Source of the DNA: Clostridium sp.
Lineage (GTDB): Bacteria > Bacillota > Clostridia > TANB77 > CAG-508
Assembly (NCBI GenBank): GCA_018371855.1
Contig: JAHAKD010000008.1
Span: forward strand, 1-57,640
Direction: 5' to 3'
DNA length: 57,640 nt
The notes beneath the pieces are model-generated. The model had not been told where the DNA came from, made no database searches, and saw only the letters and a program-made list of their open reading frames with translations. Made by a program: the position numbers and the translations under genes. Shown here one piece after another: positions 17,161 through 25,448 of the stretch. Positions within the stretch are counted from its first letter, which is position 1; every line of letters begins with the position of its first letter.

Positions 17161-18681
17161 TTATAAAAAATTTTTAATTTCAGCCTTAGACATAAGTTTA
17201 AAAATAAAGCTAAGTAAAATATATGCAATGCTGTAAATTAATATATTAATAATTAAAGGGAAAATAGCAATTGCGTTTATTTTTAAAAAATTAGTAATAA
17301 CAACACTTATAAGCAAAATAATAGTGGGTTTTAATATCCATAATTTAAATTTAAATTTTATTTTAGTTGTGCTAATTAAAACCCATATGCTTAAAATACA
17401 ATTTAAAATTTCACTTATAAAAATAACAATTAAATATCCAAAAGTTCCATATATAGGTAGTAAGAAAGAGATTAATAAAATACTACTTATTAAATCTATA
17501 ATATTTATAATCATAACACTAACTTGTTTATCAAGACCTTTTAATATTCCATCAACAATACTATCTAAATACATAAAAATAATTACAGGGGCTAATATTT
17601 TTATATATTTAGAAATCTCAGCATTATTATAAATTAATAAACTTAATTCTTTCGAAAAACATAAAAATATTCCAATTATAAAAAAAGAGAAAATCATTGT
17701 ATATTTCAATATTTTATATATAGAATCTTGTATAACATTATTTTCTCCTCTTACATTAAAAGAAGAAAATTCAGGAATTAGTAGGCCACTAAATGAACTT
17801 AGAAAAGTACTAGGAAATAGTAGTATAGGAAAGACCATTCCATTAATCATACCATATTTAGAAAGAGCTTCGCTACAACTTAAGCCAGAGACTTCTAGTT
17901 TTAATGGTATAACTACTTGTTTTAGTGTTGCAAGGCCAGATTTTATATATGTTGCAGACGAAATTGGAAGCGAGATCTTAAATATTCGCTTAGTTATGCC
18001 TTTGCTAGTTTGTGGTAAATATATATTGCTTTTGCCACATAATTTTTTCCTATCTTTTATATATGTGATAAACATTAATATGCAAGTAATACCTTCTGCT
18101 ATAGAGCTGCCAAGAACTATTAAACTACATGCGGAATTAATCGAAGAGTCAAATATAGTGTTTAGCATATAACTTACTAATAAAATTCTAGAAAATTGTT
18201 CTAGTATTTGTATAACAGCGCTTTTTACTACATGACGAACTGCAGAAAAATATCCATTTAAACAAGAACAAATAGAAGCAAATGGGAAAGATATAGCCAT
18301 TATGCATATAGTTAAAGTAGAAATTTTTTCGTGTAATATATATGTAGATATCATATTTGCAAATATACAAAATAGTAAAAAAGTTAAACTTCCAAAAAAT
18401 AAACTATAGATAAGACATTTTTTTATTACATTTCTTATATTACTAAAGGATTTTTTAGCAAGTTCTTCAGATACAATTCTAACACAGGCAAGATTAATAC
18501 CAGAAAAAGCAAGTGTAATTCCAAAAGAGTATGTAGACATTAATAGCTGGTATAATCCTACAGCTTCATCTCCGATTTTGTTAGAAATATATACACCAAA
18601 AGAAACACCTATTAATTGTAAAAAAATAGATATAACTGTTAAAACCAGCCCATTTATAATAAACAATTTTAATTTTCTCAA
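17161..18681 (-). CDS. SpoVB/MurJ-like polysaccharide or lipid flippase (MOP superfamily)
   Basis: 506 residues with about 12-14 hydrophobic helices along the whole chain, typical of the MOP exporter superfamily. The N-terminal region (helix 1, then G-V-S-F-G-V-Y-I-S-N-K-I-G and S-G-I-N-L-A-C-V-R-I-V-S-E) closely resembles the SpoVB branch, which flips lipid-linked cell-envelope or cortex precursors. Start: TTG at 18681, supported by AGGTGA (18693-18688) at 6-nt spacing. That ribosome site sits in the 3' arm of a hairpin (separate entry). The family is secure. Whether it serves spore cortex, peptidoglycan or another polysaccharide is not visible. Confidence 0.88.
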   Translation of the reverse strand: MRKLKLFIINGLVLTVISIFLQLIGVSFGVYISNKIGDEAVGLYQLLMSTYSFGITLAFSGINLACVRIVSEELAKKSFSNIRNVIKKCLIYSLFFGSLTFLLFCIFANMISTYILHEKISTLTICIMAISFPFASICSCLNGYFSAVRHVVKSAVIQILEQFSRILLVSYMLNTIFDSSINSACSLIVLGSSIAEGITCILMFITYIKDRKKLCGKSNIYLPQTSKGITKRIFKISLPISSATYIKSGLATLKQVVIPLKLEVSGLSCSEALSKYGMINGMVFPILLFPSTFLSSFSGLLIPEFSSFNVRGENNVIQDSIYKILKYTMIFSFFIIGIFLCFSKELSLLIYNNAEISKYIKILAPVIIFMYLDSIVDGILKGLDKQVSVMIINIIDLISSILLISFLLPIYGTFGYLIVIFISEILNCILSIWVLISTTKIKFKFKLWILKPTIILLISVVITNFLKINAIAIFPLIINILIYSIAYILLSFIFKLMSKAEIKNFL

Positions 18682-18717
18682 AAAAAATCACCTATTCATG
18701 TATATTCATGAATAGGT
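18680..18717 (-). terminator. Terminator-like hairpin that also holds the flippase ribosome site
   Basis: On the minus strand ACCTATTCATG pairs perfectly with CATGAATAGGT (11 bp, 6-nt loop) and is followed by GA and eight T, the look of an intrinsic terminator for the gene ending at 18750. The AGGT of the flippase Shine-Dalgarno (AGGTGA) lies in the 3' arm and the T run reaches the TTG start codon, so one element may both stop transcription and mask translation. Confidence 0.65.
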
Positions 18718-18749
18718 AAAAATTATACATCTTAAAAAGTACTAAATAA

Positions 18750-19580
18750 TTAGTCCGAAATTTTTATAAATTGAGAAGTTCCTTTATCTGGAGAATATTG
18801 GGTTGCAATATATCCATTAAGAAGTTGTGAGCTAGTCTCATCACTTAAAACAGGTCTATCTATATTGCAAATAAATTCTTCACCTTTATTATTTTTTATA
18901 TGTATTGTAAAGCTCATATTAAAAGTTAAATCCTCTAAAGTAATATTGGTTTTTTGTAGAATAGTTCCATTTAAAGAAAGAGTATCTGTATTTGCAATCT
19001 CAAAATTTGTTACAATATCTTTATTTATATAGCCTAAAGATATTGGGTTAGAACAATCTTGGTAAAAAGAAGGATTGTTATATGCACTTTCTTTATTATC
19101 TTTGTTATTAGTTATAATATTAAAATTAATTCTTCCATTTTCAGGTTCTTGTAGCCCTTTATAAGTAGCAAAATAATATGGGTTCTTATAACAAAGTGTT
19201 CTTGTACCTTTGCCAGAATCACCTGTAACTTTTATATTATCTATATACAATTCAGCAATTGTGTTTTCGTCAGTTAGTTCTTCAGAAGCATTTGTATTAT
19301 TAATATATATAGCCATATCTGTATATTGTCCAACATTTATATTTTGAAAATTATCATCTGAACTATTATCTGTTACAAATGCATTACTATAATATACAAT
19401 CTTTTCTATAGAAAAAATTGGGTTAGTATAGTTTGTATAGGTTTCGTAAGAATAAGTTGCAAATTTATTACTATAAATAATATCTCTAATTTTTAAAACA
19501 TAGAAAGGAATTAAACTTATTAATATAATTATTAATACTAATAAAATAATTAAATCTTTCTTTTTTAACAATTTCTTCAT
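18750..19580 (-). CDS. Membrane-anchored extracytoplasmic protein of unknown function
   Basis: 276 residues, not recognised. A short lysine-rich start (MKKLLKKKD) is followed by one long hydrophobic helix (about residues 10-32) with no signal-peptidase or lipobox cysteine motif, so it is probably a type II membrane protein with an outside domain. The rest is polar, rich in Asn, Thr and Tyr, and looks beta-rich, like an immunoglobulin-type or carbohydrate-binding fold. Two cysteines (about residues 130 and 165) could pair. Start ATG with AAGGAG. It sits between the wall hydrolase gene upstream and the flippase downstream, on the same strand; a weak terminator separates it from the hydrolase. 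A cell-envelope role is inferred from context only. Confidence 0.65.
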   Translation of the reverse strand: MKKLLKKKDLIILLVLIIILISLIPFYVLKIRDIIYSNKFATYSYETYTNYTNPIFSIEKIVYYSNAFVTDNSSDDNFQNINVGQYTDMAIYINNTNASEELTDENTIAELYIDNIKVTGDSGKGTRTLCYKNPYYFATYKGLQEPENGRINFNIITNNKDNKESAYNNPSFYQDCSNPISLGYINKDIVTNFEIANTDTLSLNGTILQKTNITLEDLTFNMSFTIHIKNNKGEEFICNIDRPVLSDETSSQLLNGYIATQYSPDKGTSQFIKISD

Positions 19581-19612
19581 TTGAATCTCCTTGCTTTGTG
19601 AATAATTATACT

Positions 19613-19654
19613 TATAAAAGGGGACATGATATTGTTGTTATAGTCCCTTTTATG
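19613..19654 (-). terminator. Weak terminator after the glucosaminidase gene
   Basis: ATAAAAGGGAC (minus strand) pairs with GTCCCCTTTTAT (one bulged base). The T run after it is short (CTTTTAT), so termination may be partial. Confidence 0.45.
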
Positions 19655-19664
19655 CTAAGTGAAC

Positions 19665-21149
19665 TTATAGTTTATCATAAAAATATGTCATGTATGAGAA
19701 GACTTTTGTACACCAGTTAGGGTCTGTAGAATATCTTGTATTAATTCCAGTAAGTGTTGGACTAGAATAATATCTTCCTGTTGTAGTATCACCATCTGAC
19801 ATTGTCATTCCGGCAGGGTTTAAATAAGCTTTAGCAAGTATTTTTGCTACAAATTCAATTCCTTCTGCATAAGTATCAAATGTATATGCAGAATTGTATG
19901 CATCATTATCATATGCACCATAACCAAACAAGTTTCTCTTGTCTAATGAAATTGCAGAAGTTCCCCAGCCGCTTTCGTGAATTGCCATAGCTACTAATAA
20001 AAGTCCATTAACATTATATTTTTGTTCTGCATTATAAAATGCTTCGGCATTACTATATATTACTTTATTTACATCTCTTGGTTCATTAGCTAATATACGT
20101 TTGTAATCATCTAAAGATAAACCACTCTTAACATTTAATGCCATATTAAAGTTTAATTTAGATACGATTCTTTGTACTTTGTTTTGTGAAACAATACCAG
20201 GAGTTGTAGATTGTGATGTTAATGAAGATGCTGGAACATATCCTTCTTGTCCATCAAAGGAAATCCTACACCAATCACCAACCACTTCTAATAAAACAAC
20301 ATCCATATATCTTGTTATTTTACAAATCTCGGAACCATTGTTGATTGCATCCATTAAAGAAACTGTAGAAATAACATACATTGTATCTCCTAAGTGTACA
20401 TTATAATTTACTAAGAAATCAGAAGTACCAACCTCAACAATTTCCTCCACAGGAGCTTGTAAAATATCTATACTATAAGTAGATTCATCAATTAAATCTG
20501 AACCTTCATATGTTCTAATAATATTAACACGTTCTAAACCTGGAACACCGGCTTGCTTAACTATTTTTTCGTCTTTTGGTAAAGAATTGTTTTGGATATA
20601 TTTAGTAGAATAAGGAATTTCTTTATCCCTATAAGTTTTTTCTTTTGTCTTAGTAGAATTTGTATTATCTATCAGTATTTGACTAATATTAAATGGATTT
20701 GTGTTTTTTTCGTAAGTACTAAAATCGCCATATGGATTCTCTTTTTTATTTTTATTAGAAATATATGTAACAATAAAAATAATTAAAGCAATTATAATTA
20801 ATAAATAAACTGTAGATAAGATAACAAATTGCCTAAATTTCTTTTTATCACTTTTTAAAGTATCAAACTTATACCTAATAGAGCCACTAAAGTTAGGCTT
20901 TTTTTGCTTTGGTTCGTGCTTTGTTTTTACTGCTTTTACTCTTTTTTCTTTCTTACTTTTTGAAGGTTTAGCAGGTTTTTCTTTTTTAGGTTTTGATGTC
21001 GAATTATTTGTATTTTTACTTACTTGCTTAGTCTCATTTGCTTCTTTAGGTGTTGCCTGCATGCTATTATTCCTAGATTTTTTTAATTCCTCAAAAGCAT
21101 CTGATAAATTTCTTTGATGGTTATTATCTTTTGTATTATTATCTTGCAT
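19665..21149 (-). CDS. Membrane-anchored SH3/glucosaminidase cell-wall hydrolase
   Basis: 494 residues. The first 105 are Lys/Ser/Asn-rich, low-complexity and probably cytoplasmic. A single membrane helix follows (about 108-130), then a linker and an SH3b-like domain (about 255-320; D-W-C-R-I-S-F-D-G-Q-E-G-Y-V-P), and a C-terminal glucosaminidase domain (PF01832/GH73-like, about 345-490). The catalytic acid is the Glu in A-I-H-E-S-G-W-G (about 391), with F-G-Y-G-A-Y-D and a Tyr-rich S-P-T-L-T-G-I-N-T-R-Y-S end. It should cut the glycan strands of peptidoglycan outside the membrane; the long basic cytoplasmic tail is unusual and may bind a partner or nucleoid. Start ATG with AAGGTGA. Promoter at 21186-21214. 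Confidence 0.88.
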   Translation of the reverse strand: MQDNNTKDNNHQRNLSDAFEELKKSRNNSMQATPKEANETKQVSKNTNNSTSKPKKEKPAKPSKSKKEKRVKAVKTKHEPKQKKPNFSGSIRYKFDTLKSDKKKFRQFVILSTVYLLIIIALIIFIVTYISNKNKKENPYGDFSTYEKNTNPFNISQILIDNTNSTKTKEKTYRDKEIPYSTKYIQNNSLPKDEKIVKQAGVPGLERVNIIRTYEGSDLIDESTYSIDILQAPVEEIVEVGTSDFLVNYNVHLGDTMYVISTVSLMDAINNGSEICKITRYMDVVLLEVVGDWCRISFDGQEGYVPASSLTSQSTTPGIVSQNKVQRIVSKLNFNMALNVKSGLSLDDYKRILANEPRDVNKVIYSNAEAFYNAEQKYNVNGLLLVAMAIHESGWGTSAISLDKRNLFGYGAYDNDAYNSAYTFDTYAEGIEFVAKILAKAYLNPAGMTMSDGDTTTGRYYSSPTLTGINTRYSTDPNWCTKVFSYMTYFYDKL

Positions 21150-21185
21150 TTTTTATCACCTTAAATTATTAAAATATTTTTTTGT

Positions 21186-21214
21186 AGTATATCATATGAA
21201 ATATAAAATTACAA
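21186..21214 (-). promoter_or_regulatory. Promoter of the glucosaminidase gene
   Basis: On the minus strand TTGTAA (21214-21209), a 17-nt spacer and TATACT (21191-21186), about 37 bp before the ATG. Confidence 0.6.
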
Positions 21215-21294
21215 ATTAAATTATGGCAGAAATGTAAGATTCTGTATATACAGTTTTTACTAAATAAAAATATGTAAAAATTTACTATATTTCG

Positions 21295-21324
21295 TTGACA
21301 AAACATGGTAAATTGTGCTATGAT
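21295..21324 (+). promoter_or_regulatory. Strong sigma-A promoter of the rpoBC operon
   Basis: A perfect -35 TTGACA (21295-21300), an 18-nt spacer and an extended -10 TGCTATGAT (TATGAT at 21319-21324). Predicted transcription start near 21331, giving a leader of about 300 nt before rpoB. Confidence 0.85.
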
Positions 21325-21399
21325 ACAAACGGTATTTTAAACGCTAAAAGGTGGTAAAAATAATTAAAATATTTAGAAAAAAGTAATTTTAAAGAACAA

Positions 21400-21450
21400 G
21401 GTAGGTTGGCAAAAGATAAAAAACAGGTAATTGCCAGCATGCCTTTTTGT
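21400..21450 (+). promoter_or_regulatory. Attenuator-like hairpin in the rpoB leader
   Basis: GGTAGGTTGGCAA (21400-21412) pairs with TTGCCAGCATGCC (21431-21443; two G-U pairs, one mismatch) and is followed by TTTTTGTT. The 5' side, AAAGAACAAGGTAGGTTGGC, is reminiscent of the L10-binding part of rplJ leaders. The rest of the 21331-21630 leader holds only short open frames, one of 11 codons at 21507-21542 (M-E-K-F-I-K-Q-E-F-G-N) with an AAAAGG site; no confident gene. Confidence 0.5.
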
Positions 21451-21630
21451 TGCCTAAAAACGGTTATATTAGTTGGAAAGAGGAATTGATTTAAAAGGAT
21501 ATATTAATGGAAAAATTTATAAAGCAGGAATTTGGAAATTAATATAAAATTTTAGATGCAAGAGGGACTTTTCAATGTTCATATACAATTTTTTTCAAAC
21601 TGCTTATATTTTGTTTTAGAGGTGATTTAG

Positions 21631-24600
21631 TTGTTAAAAGAAATTAAGCATGAAAAAAGCTCAAGAAAAGACTTTGCAAAAGTTGGAGACTATATAGAAA
21701 TGCCTAACTTAATTAAGGTGCAAAGAGATTCTTACGAGTGGTTTGTCGAAGAAGGTTTGGGAGAAGTCTTAAGAGACATTTCACCAATTATCGACTATTC
21801 AGGAAATTTAGTTCTAGAGTTTTTTGATTACTACATGGAAGAAAAAACGAAATATTCTTTAGAAGAAGCTAAAGAAAGAGATGCTACATATTCTACACGT
21901 TTACATGTAAAAGTAAGATTAATAAATCGTGAAACAGGAGAAATTAAAGAACAAGAAATCTATTTAGGAGATTTCCCTTTAATGACAGATAGTGGAACAT
22001 TTATTATAAACGGTGCAGAAAGAGTTGTAGTAAGCCAATTAGTTCGTTCACCAGGATGTTATTATGACTTTACCTATGACAAAACAGGTAAAAAATTATT
22101 TACATCAACAGTAATGCCAATAAGAGGTGCATGGATAGAATATGAAACAGACAGTAACGATGTTTTTTATGCTCGTGTAGACAGAACTAGAAAAATTCCA
22201 GTAACAACATTATTAAGAGCTTTAGGCTTAGCAACAGATGAACAAATACTTGATTTCTTTGGAAATGAAGAAAAAATTAGAGTAACATTAGAAAAAGACC
22301 CAATAAAAACTCAAGATGAAGCATTAATAGAAATTTATAAGAAATTAAGACCAGGAGAACTTCCAACAGTAGATGCTGCTAAAAATTTATTTAACGGATT
22401 ATTCTTTGATGCTAGAAGATATGATTTAGCAAAAGTAGGAAGACATAAATATAACAAAAAATTAAATTTAGCAACAAGAATTGAAGGAAAAATTGCTCAT
22501 ACAGATATAGTTAATCCAGAAACAGGAGAAGTATTTGTAGAAGCAGGAGAAGTTATATCAAGAGATATAGCAGACGAAATCCAAAATTCTGGTATAAATA
22601 TTGTAGAAGTAAGAGTAGAAGATAAGCCAGTAAAAATAATAGGAAATGGAACAGTAAACATTCATAATTTTGTAACAAATGTAGATATTTCAGATTTACA
22701 CTTTAAAGAGATGGTAAATTATGAAGTGTTAAAAAGTATATTAGACAATACAGAGGAAAAAGATTTACATCATGCAATAGAGCAAAGATATGAAGAATTA
22801 GTTCCAAAACATGTTACAACAGAAGATATCTTAGCATCTGTCAACTACCTATTAAACTTAGACCATAAATTAGGCGAAATAGATGATATAGACCATTTAG
22901 GAAATAGACGTATACGTTGTGTTGGTGAATTATTACAAAATCAATTTAGAATTGGTTTAACAAGATTAGAAAGAGTTGTTCGTGAAAGAATGACAATTCA
23001 AGACTTAGATGTAGTAACACCACAAACATTAATTAATACAAAACCAATAACATCAGCAATAAGGGAATTCTTTGGTAGTTCACAATTATCACAATTTATG
23101 GATCAAACAAACCCATTATCAGAACTAACACATAAAAGAAGAATCTCTGCATTAGGACCAGGAGGTCTTTCAAGAGAAAGAGCAGGTTTCGAAGTTCGTG
23201 ATATTCACTATACACATTATGGTAGACTATGTCCAATCGAATCACCAGAAGGACCAAATATAGGTCTTATATCTGCACTTTCATCATTTGCACAAATAAA
23301 TGAATATGGATTTATAGAAACACCATACAGAATAGTAGATTCAGAAACACATGCAGTTACAGATAAAGTTGAATACATGAGTGCAGATGTAGAAGATGGT
23401 AACTATATTGCAGAAGCTGAAGAACCATTAAATGAAGATGGAACATTTGTAAATAAGAGAGTTAAAGTTAGATATAGAAATGAAATTATAGAAGTAGACA
23501 GAGAAATGGTAACAGGAATGGATGTTTCACCAAAGCAATTAGTTTCAATTGGTGCAGCCATGATACCATTCTTAGAGCATGATGATGCAAAACGTGCACT
23601 TATGGGTGCAAACATGCAACGTCAAGCAGTTCCATTAATTATGCCAGAAGCACCAATAGTTGGTACAGGTATGGAATATAGAGCAGCAAAAGACTCTGGA
23701 ATATTAATTTTAGCAGAAGATGATGGTGTAATCCAAAAAGTTACAGGTGAAGCAATTACTGTTAAATATAATAATGGAACAACAAAAACACATAAATTAA
23801 ATAAATTTAAAAGAACAAATGGTGGTACATGTATCAACCAAAGACCAATAGTAGTTAAAGGTGAAAAAGTTAAAAAAGGAGATAGCATAGCAGACGGACC
23901 AGCTACTAAAAATGGTGAAATGGCATTAGGAAGAAACGTATTAGTAGCATTCTCTACATGGGAAGGTTATAACTACGAAGATGCTATACTTTTAAATGAA
24001 AGATTAGTAAAAGAAGATGTATTTACATCAATTCATATAGAAGAATATGATTGCGAATGTCGTGATACAAAATTAGGACCAGAAGAAATAACAAGAGATA
24101 TACCAAATGTTGGCGAAGATAGCTTAAAAGACTTAGACGAAAATGGTATTATCAGAATTGGTGCAGAAGTAAGACCAGGAGACATATTAGTTGGTAAAGT
24201 TACTCCAAAGGGAGAAACAGAACTAACAGCAGAAGAAAGATTACTTCGTGCAATCTTTGGTGAAAAAGCTCGTGAAGTAAGAGATACATCACTTAAAGTA
24301 CCACATGGTGAAGCTGGAACAATTGTAGATGTAAAAATATTTACAAGAGATAATTCAGATGAATTAGGACCAGGTGTAAACCAAATAATAAGATGTTATA
24401 TAGCAACAAAGAGAAAAATATCAGTTGGTGATAAAATGGCTGGACGTCATGGTAACAAAGGTACAATTTCTAGAATATTACCAGAAGAAGATATGCCATT
24501 TATGCCAGATGGTACACCAGTAGATATCCTATTAAACCCATTAGGTGTTCCTTCTCGTATGAACTTAGGTCAAGTTTTAGAAGTACACTTAGGATTAGCA

Positions 24601-25359
24601 GCAAAAGAATTAGGATGGAATGTTGCAACACCAGTTTTTGATGGTGCAACATCAGAAGAAATAGAAGAATTATTAGTTAAATCTGGAAATACACCAGATG
24701 GAAAAACAATTCTTTATGATGGAAGAACAGGTGATCCATTTGCTGAACCAATTACAGTAGGAGTTATGTACATGCTTAAGTTACATCACTTAGTAGATGA
24801 TAAAATACATGCTCGTTCAACAGGACCATATTCTTTAGTTACACAACAACCATTAGGAGGTAAAGCTCAATTCGGTGGACAACGTTTCGGAGAAATGGAG
24901 GTTTGGGCACTAGAAGCATATGGTGCAGCTCATACATTACAAGAAATGTTAACAGTTAAATCTGATGATGTAGTAGGAAGAGTTAAAACTTATGAAGCAA
25001 TTGTTAAAGGAGAAAACGTTCCAGAACCTGGAATTCCAGAAACATTCAAAGTATTAATAAAAGAACTACAATCATTAGGATTAGATATGAGATTATATAC
25101 AAAAGATAATAAAGAAATCGAACTAAAAGAAGATATCGACGAAGGTATAGACTATAACGAAGCAAAGAAGAAAGAAGATTTAGTTCTAAATGAAAGCGAA
25201 ATTGAAAGTTCATATATTGAAGCTGACGATGAAGAAATCGATTTAGACAAAGAAGAAGATAGTGATGAACTATTTGAAAATGATGAACTTTTAGATGATG
25301 AAGGCCTATATGGTGACTTAGCAAAAGACAATCTTGATGATGATGAAGATTTAGATTAA
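21631..25359 (+). CDS. rpoB: RNA polymerase beta subunit
   Basis: 1,242 residues. The start is a TTG with AGAGGTGA (21618-21625) at normal spacing. The N-terminus K-D-F-A-K-V-G-D-Y-I-E-M-P-N-L matches clostridial RpoB. The rifampicin region is intact (about residues 480-515: S-S-Q-L-S-Q-F-M-D-Q, then K-R-R-I-S-A-L-G-P-G-G-L), with the sensitive-type D, H and S residues, so no classical rifampicin-resistance change is seen. Also present: the catalytic-centre segment G-R-H-G-N-K-G and the C-terminal Q-P-L-G-G-K-A-Q-F-G-G-Q-R-F-G-E-M-E. After that core an acidic tail of about 75 residues follows. rplJ and rplL, the usual upstream partners, are absent here. Confidence 0.98.
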   Translation: MLKEIKHEKSSRKDFAKVGDYIEMPNLIKVQRDSYEWFVEEGLGEVLRDISPIIDYSGNLVLEFFDYYMEEKTKYSLEEAKERDATYSTRLHVKVRLINRETGEIKEQEIYLGDFPLMTDSGTFIINGAERVVVSQLVRSPGCYYDFTYDKTGKKLFTSTVMPIRGAWIEYETDSNDVFYARVDRTRKIPVTTLLRALGLATDEQILDFFGNEEKIRVTLEKDPIKTQDEALIEIYKKLRPGELPTVDAAKNLFNGLFFDARRYDLAKVGRHKYNKKLNLATRIEGKIAHTDIVNPETGEVFVEAGEVISRDIADEIQNSGINIVEVRVEDKPVKIIGNGTVNIHNFVTNVDISDLHFKEMVNYEVLKSILDNTEEKDLHHAIEQRYEELVPKHVTTEDILASVNYLLNLDHKLGEIDDIDHLGNRRIRCVGELLQNQFRIGLTRLERVVRERMTIQDLDVVTPQTLINTKPITSAIREFFGSSQLSQFMDQTNPLSELTHKRRISALGPGGLSRERAGFEVRDIHYTHYGRLCPIESPEGPNIGLISALSSFAQINEYGFIETPYRIVDSETHAVTDKVEYMSADVEDGNYIAEAEEPLNEDGTFVNKRVKVRYRNEIIEVDREMVTGMDVSPKQLVSIGAAMIPFLEHDDAKRALMGANMQRQAVPLIMPEAPIVGTGMEYRAAKDSGILILAEDDGVIQKVTGEAITVKYNNGTTKTHKLNKFKRTNGGTCINQRPIVVKGEKVKKGDSIADGPATKNGEMALGRNVLVAFSTWEGYNYEDAILLNERLVKEDVFTSIHIEEYDCECRDTKLGPEEITRDIPNVGEDSLKDLDENGIIRIGAEVRPGDILVGKVTPKGETELTAEERLLRAIFGEKAREVRDTSLKVPHGEAGTIVDVKIFTRDNSDELGPGVNQIIRCYIATKRKISVGDKMAGRHGNKGTISRILPEEDMPFMPDGTPVDILLNPLGVPSRMNLGQVLEVHLGLAAKELGWNVATPVFDGATSEEIEELLVKSGNTPDGKTILYDGRTGDPFAEPITVGVMYMLKLHHLVDDKIHARSTGPYSLVTQQPLGGKAQFGGQRFGEMEVWALEAYGAAHTLQEMLTVKSDDVVGRVKTYEAIVKGENVPEPGIPETFKVLIKELQSLGLDMRLYTKDNKEIELKEDIDEGIDYNEAKKKEDLVLNESEIESSYIEADDEEIDLDKEEDSDELFENDELLDDEGLYGDLAKDNLDDDEDLD

Positions 25360-25364
25360 AAAAG

Positions 25365-25399
25365 ATTGCTGCCTAAATTTTATATTTAGGCAGGGCAAT
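25365..25399 (+). other. Stem-loop between rpoB and rpoC
   Basis: ATTGC-TGCCTAAAT pairs with ATTTAGGCAGGGCAAT (2-nt bulge) around TTTAT. No T run follows, so it is more likely an RNA processing or stability element than a terminator. Confidence 0.6.
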
Positions 25400-25448
25400 T
25401 AAATAAATAGTTTTGCAAAACTAAAAAATAAAGTCAAGGGGGCAAGAA

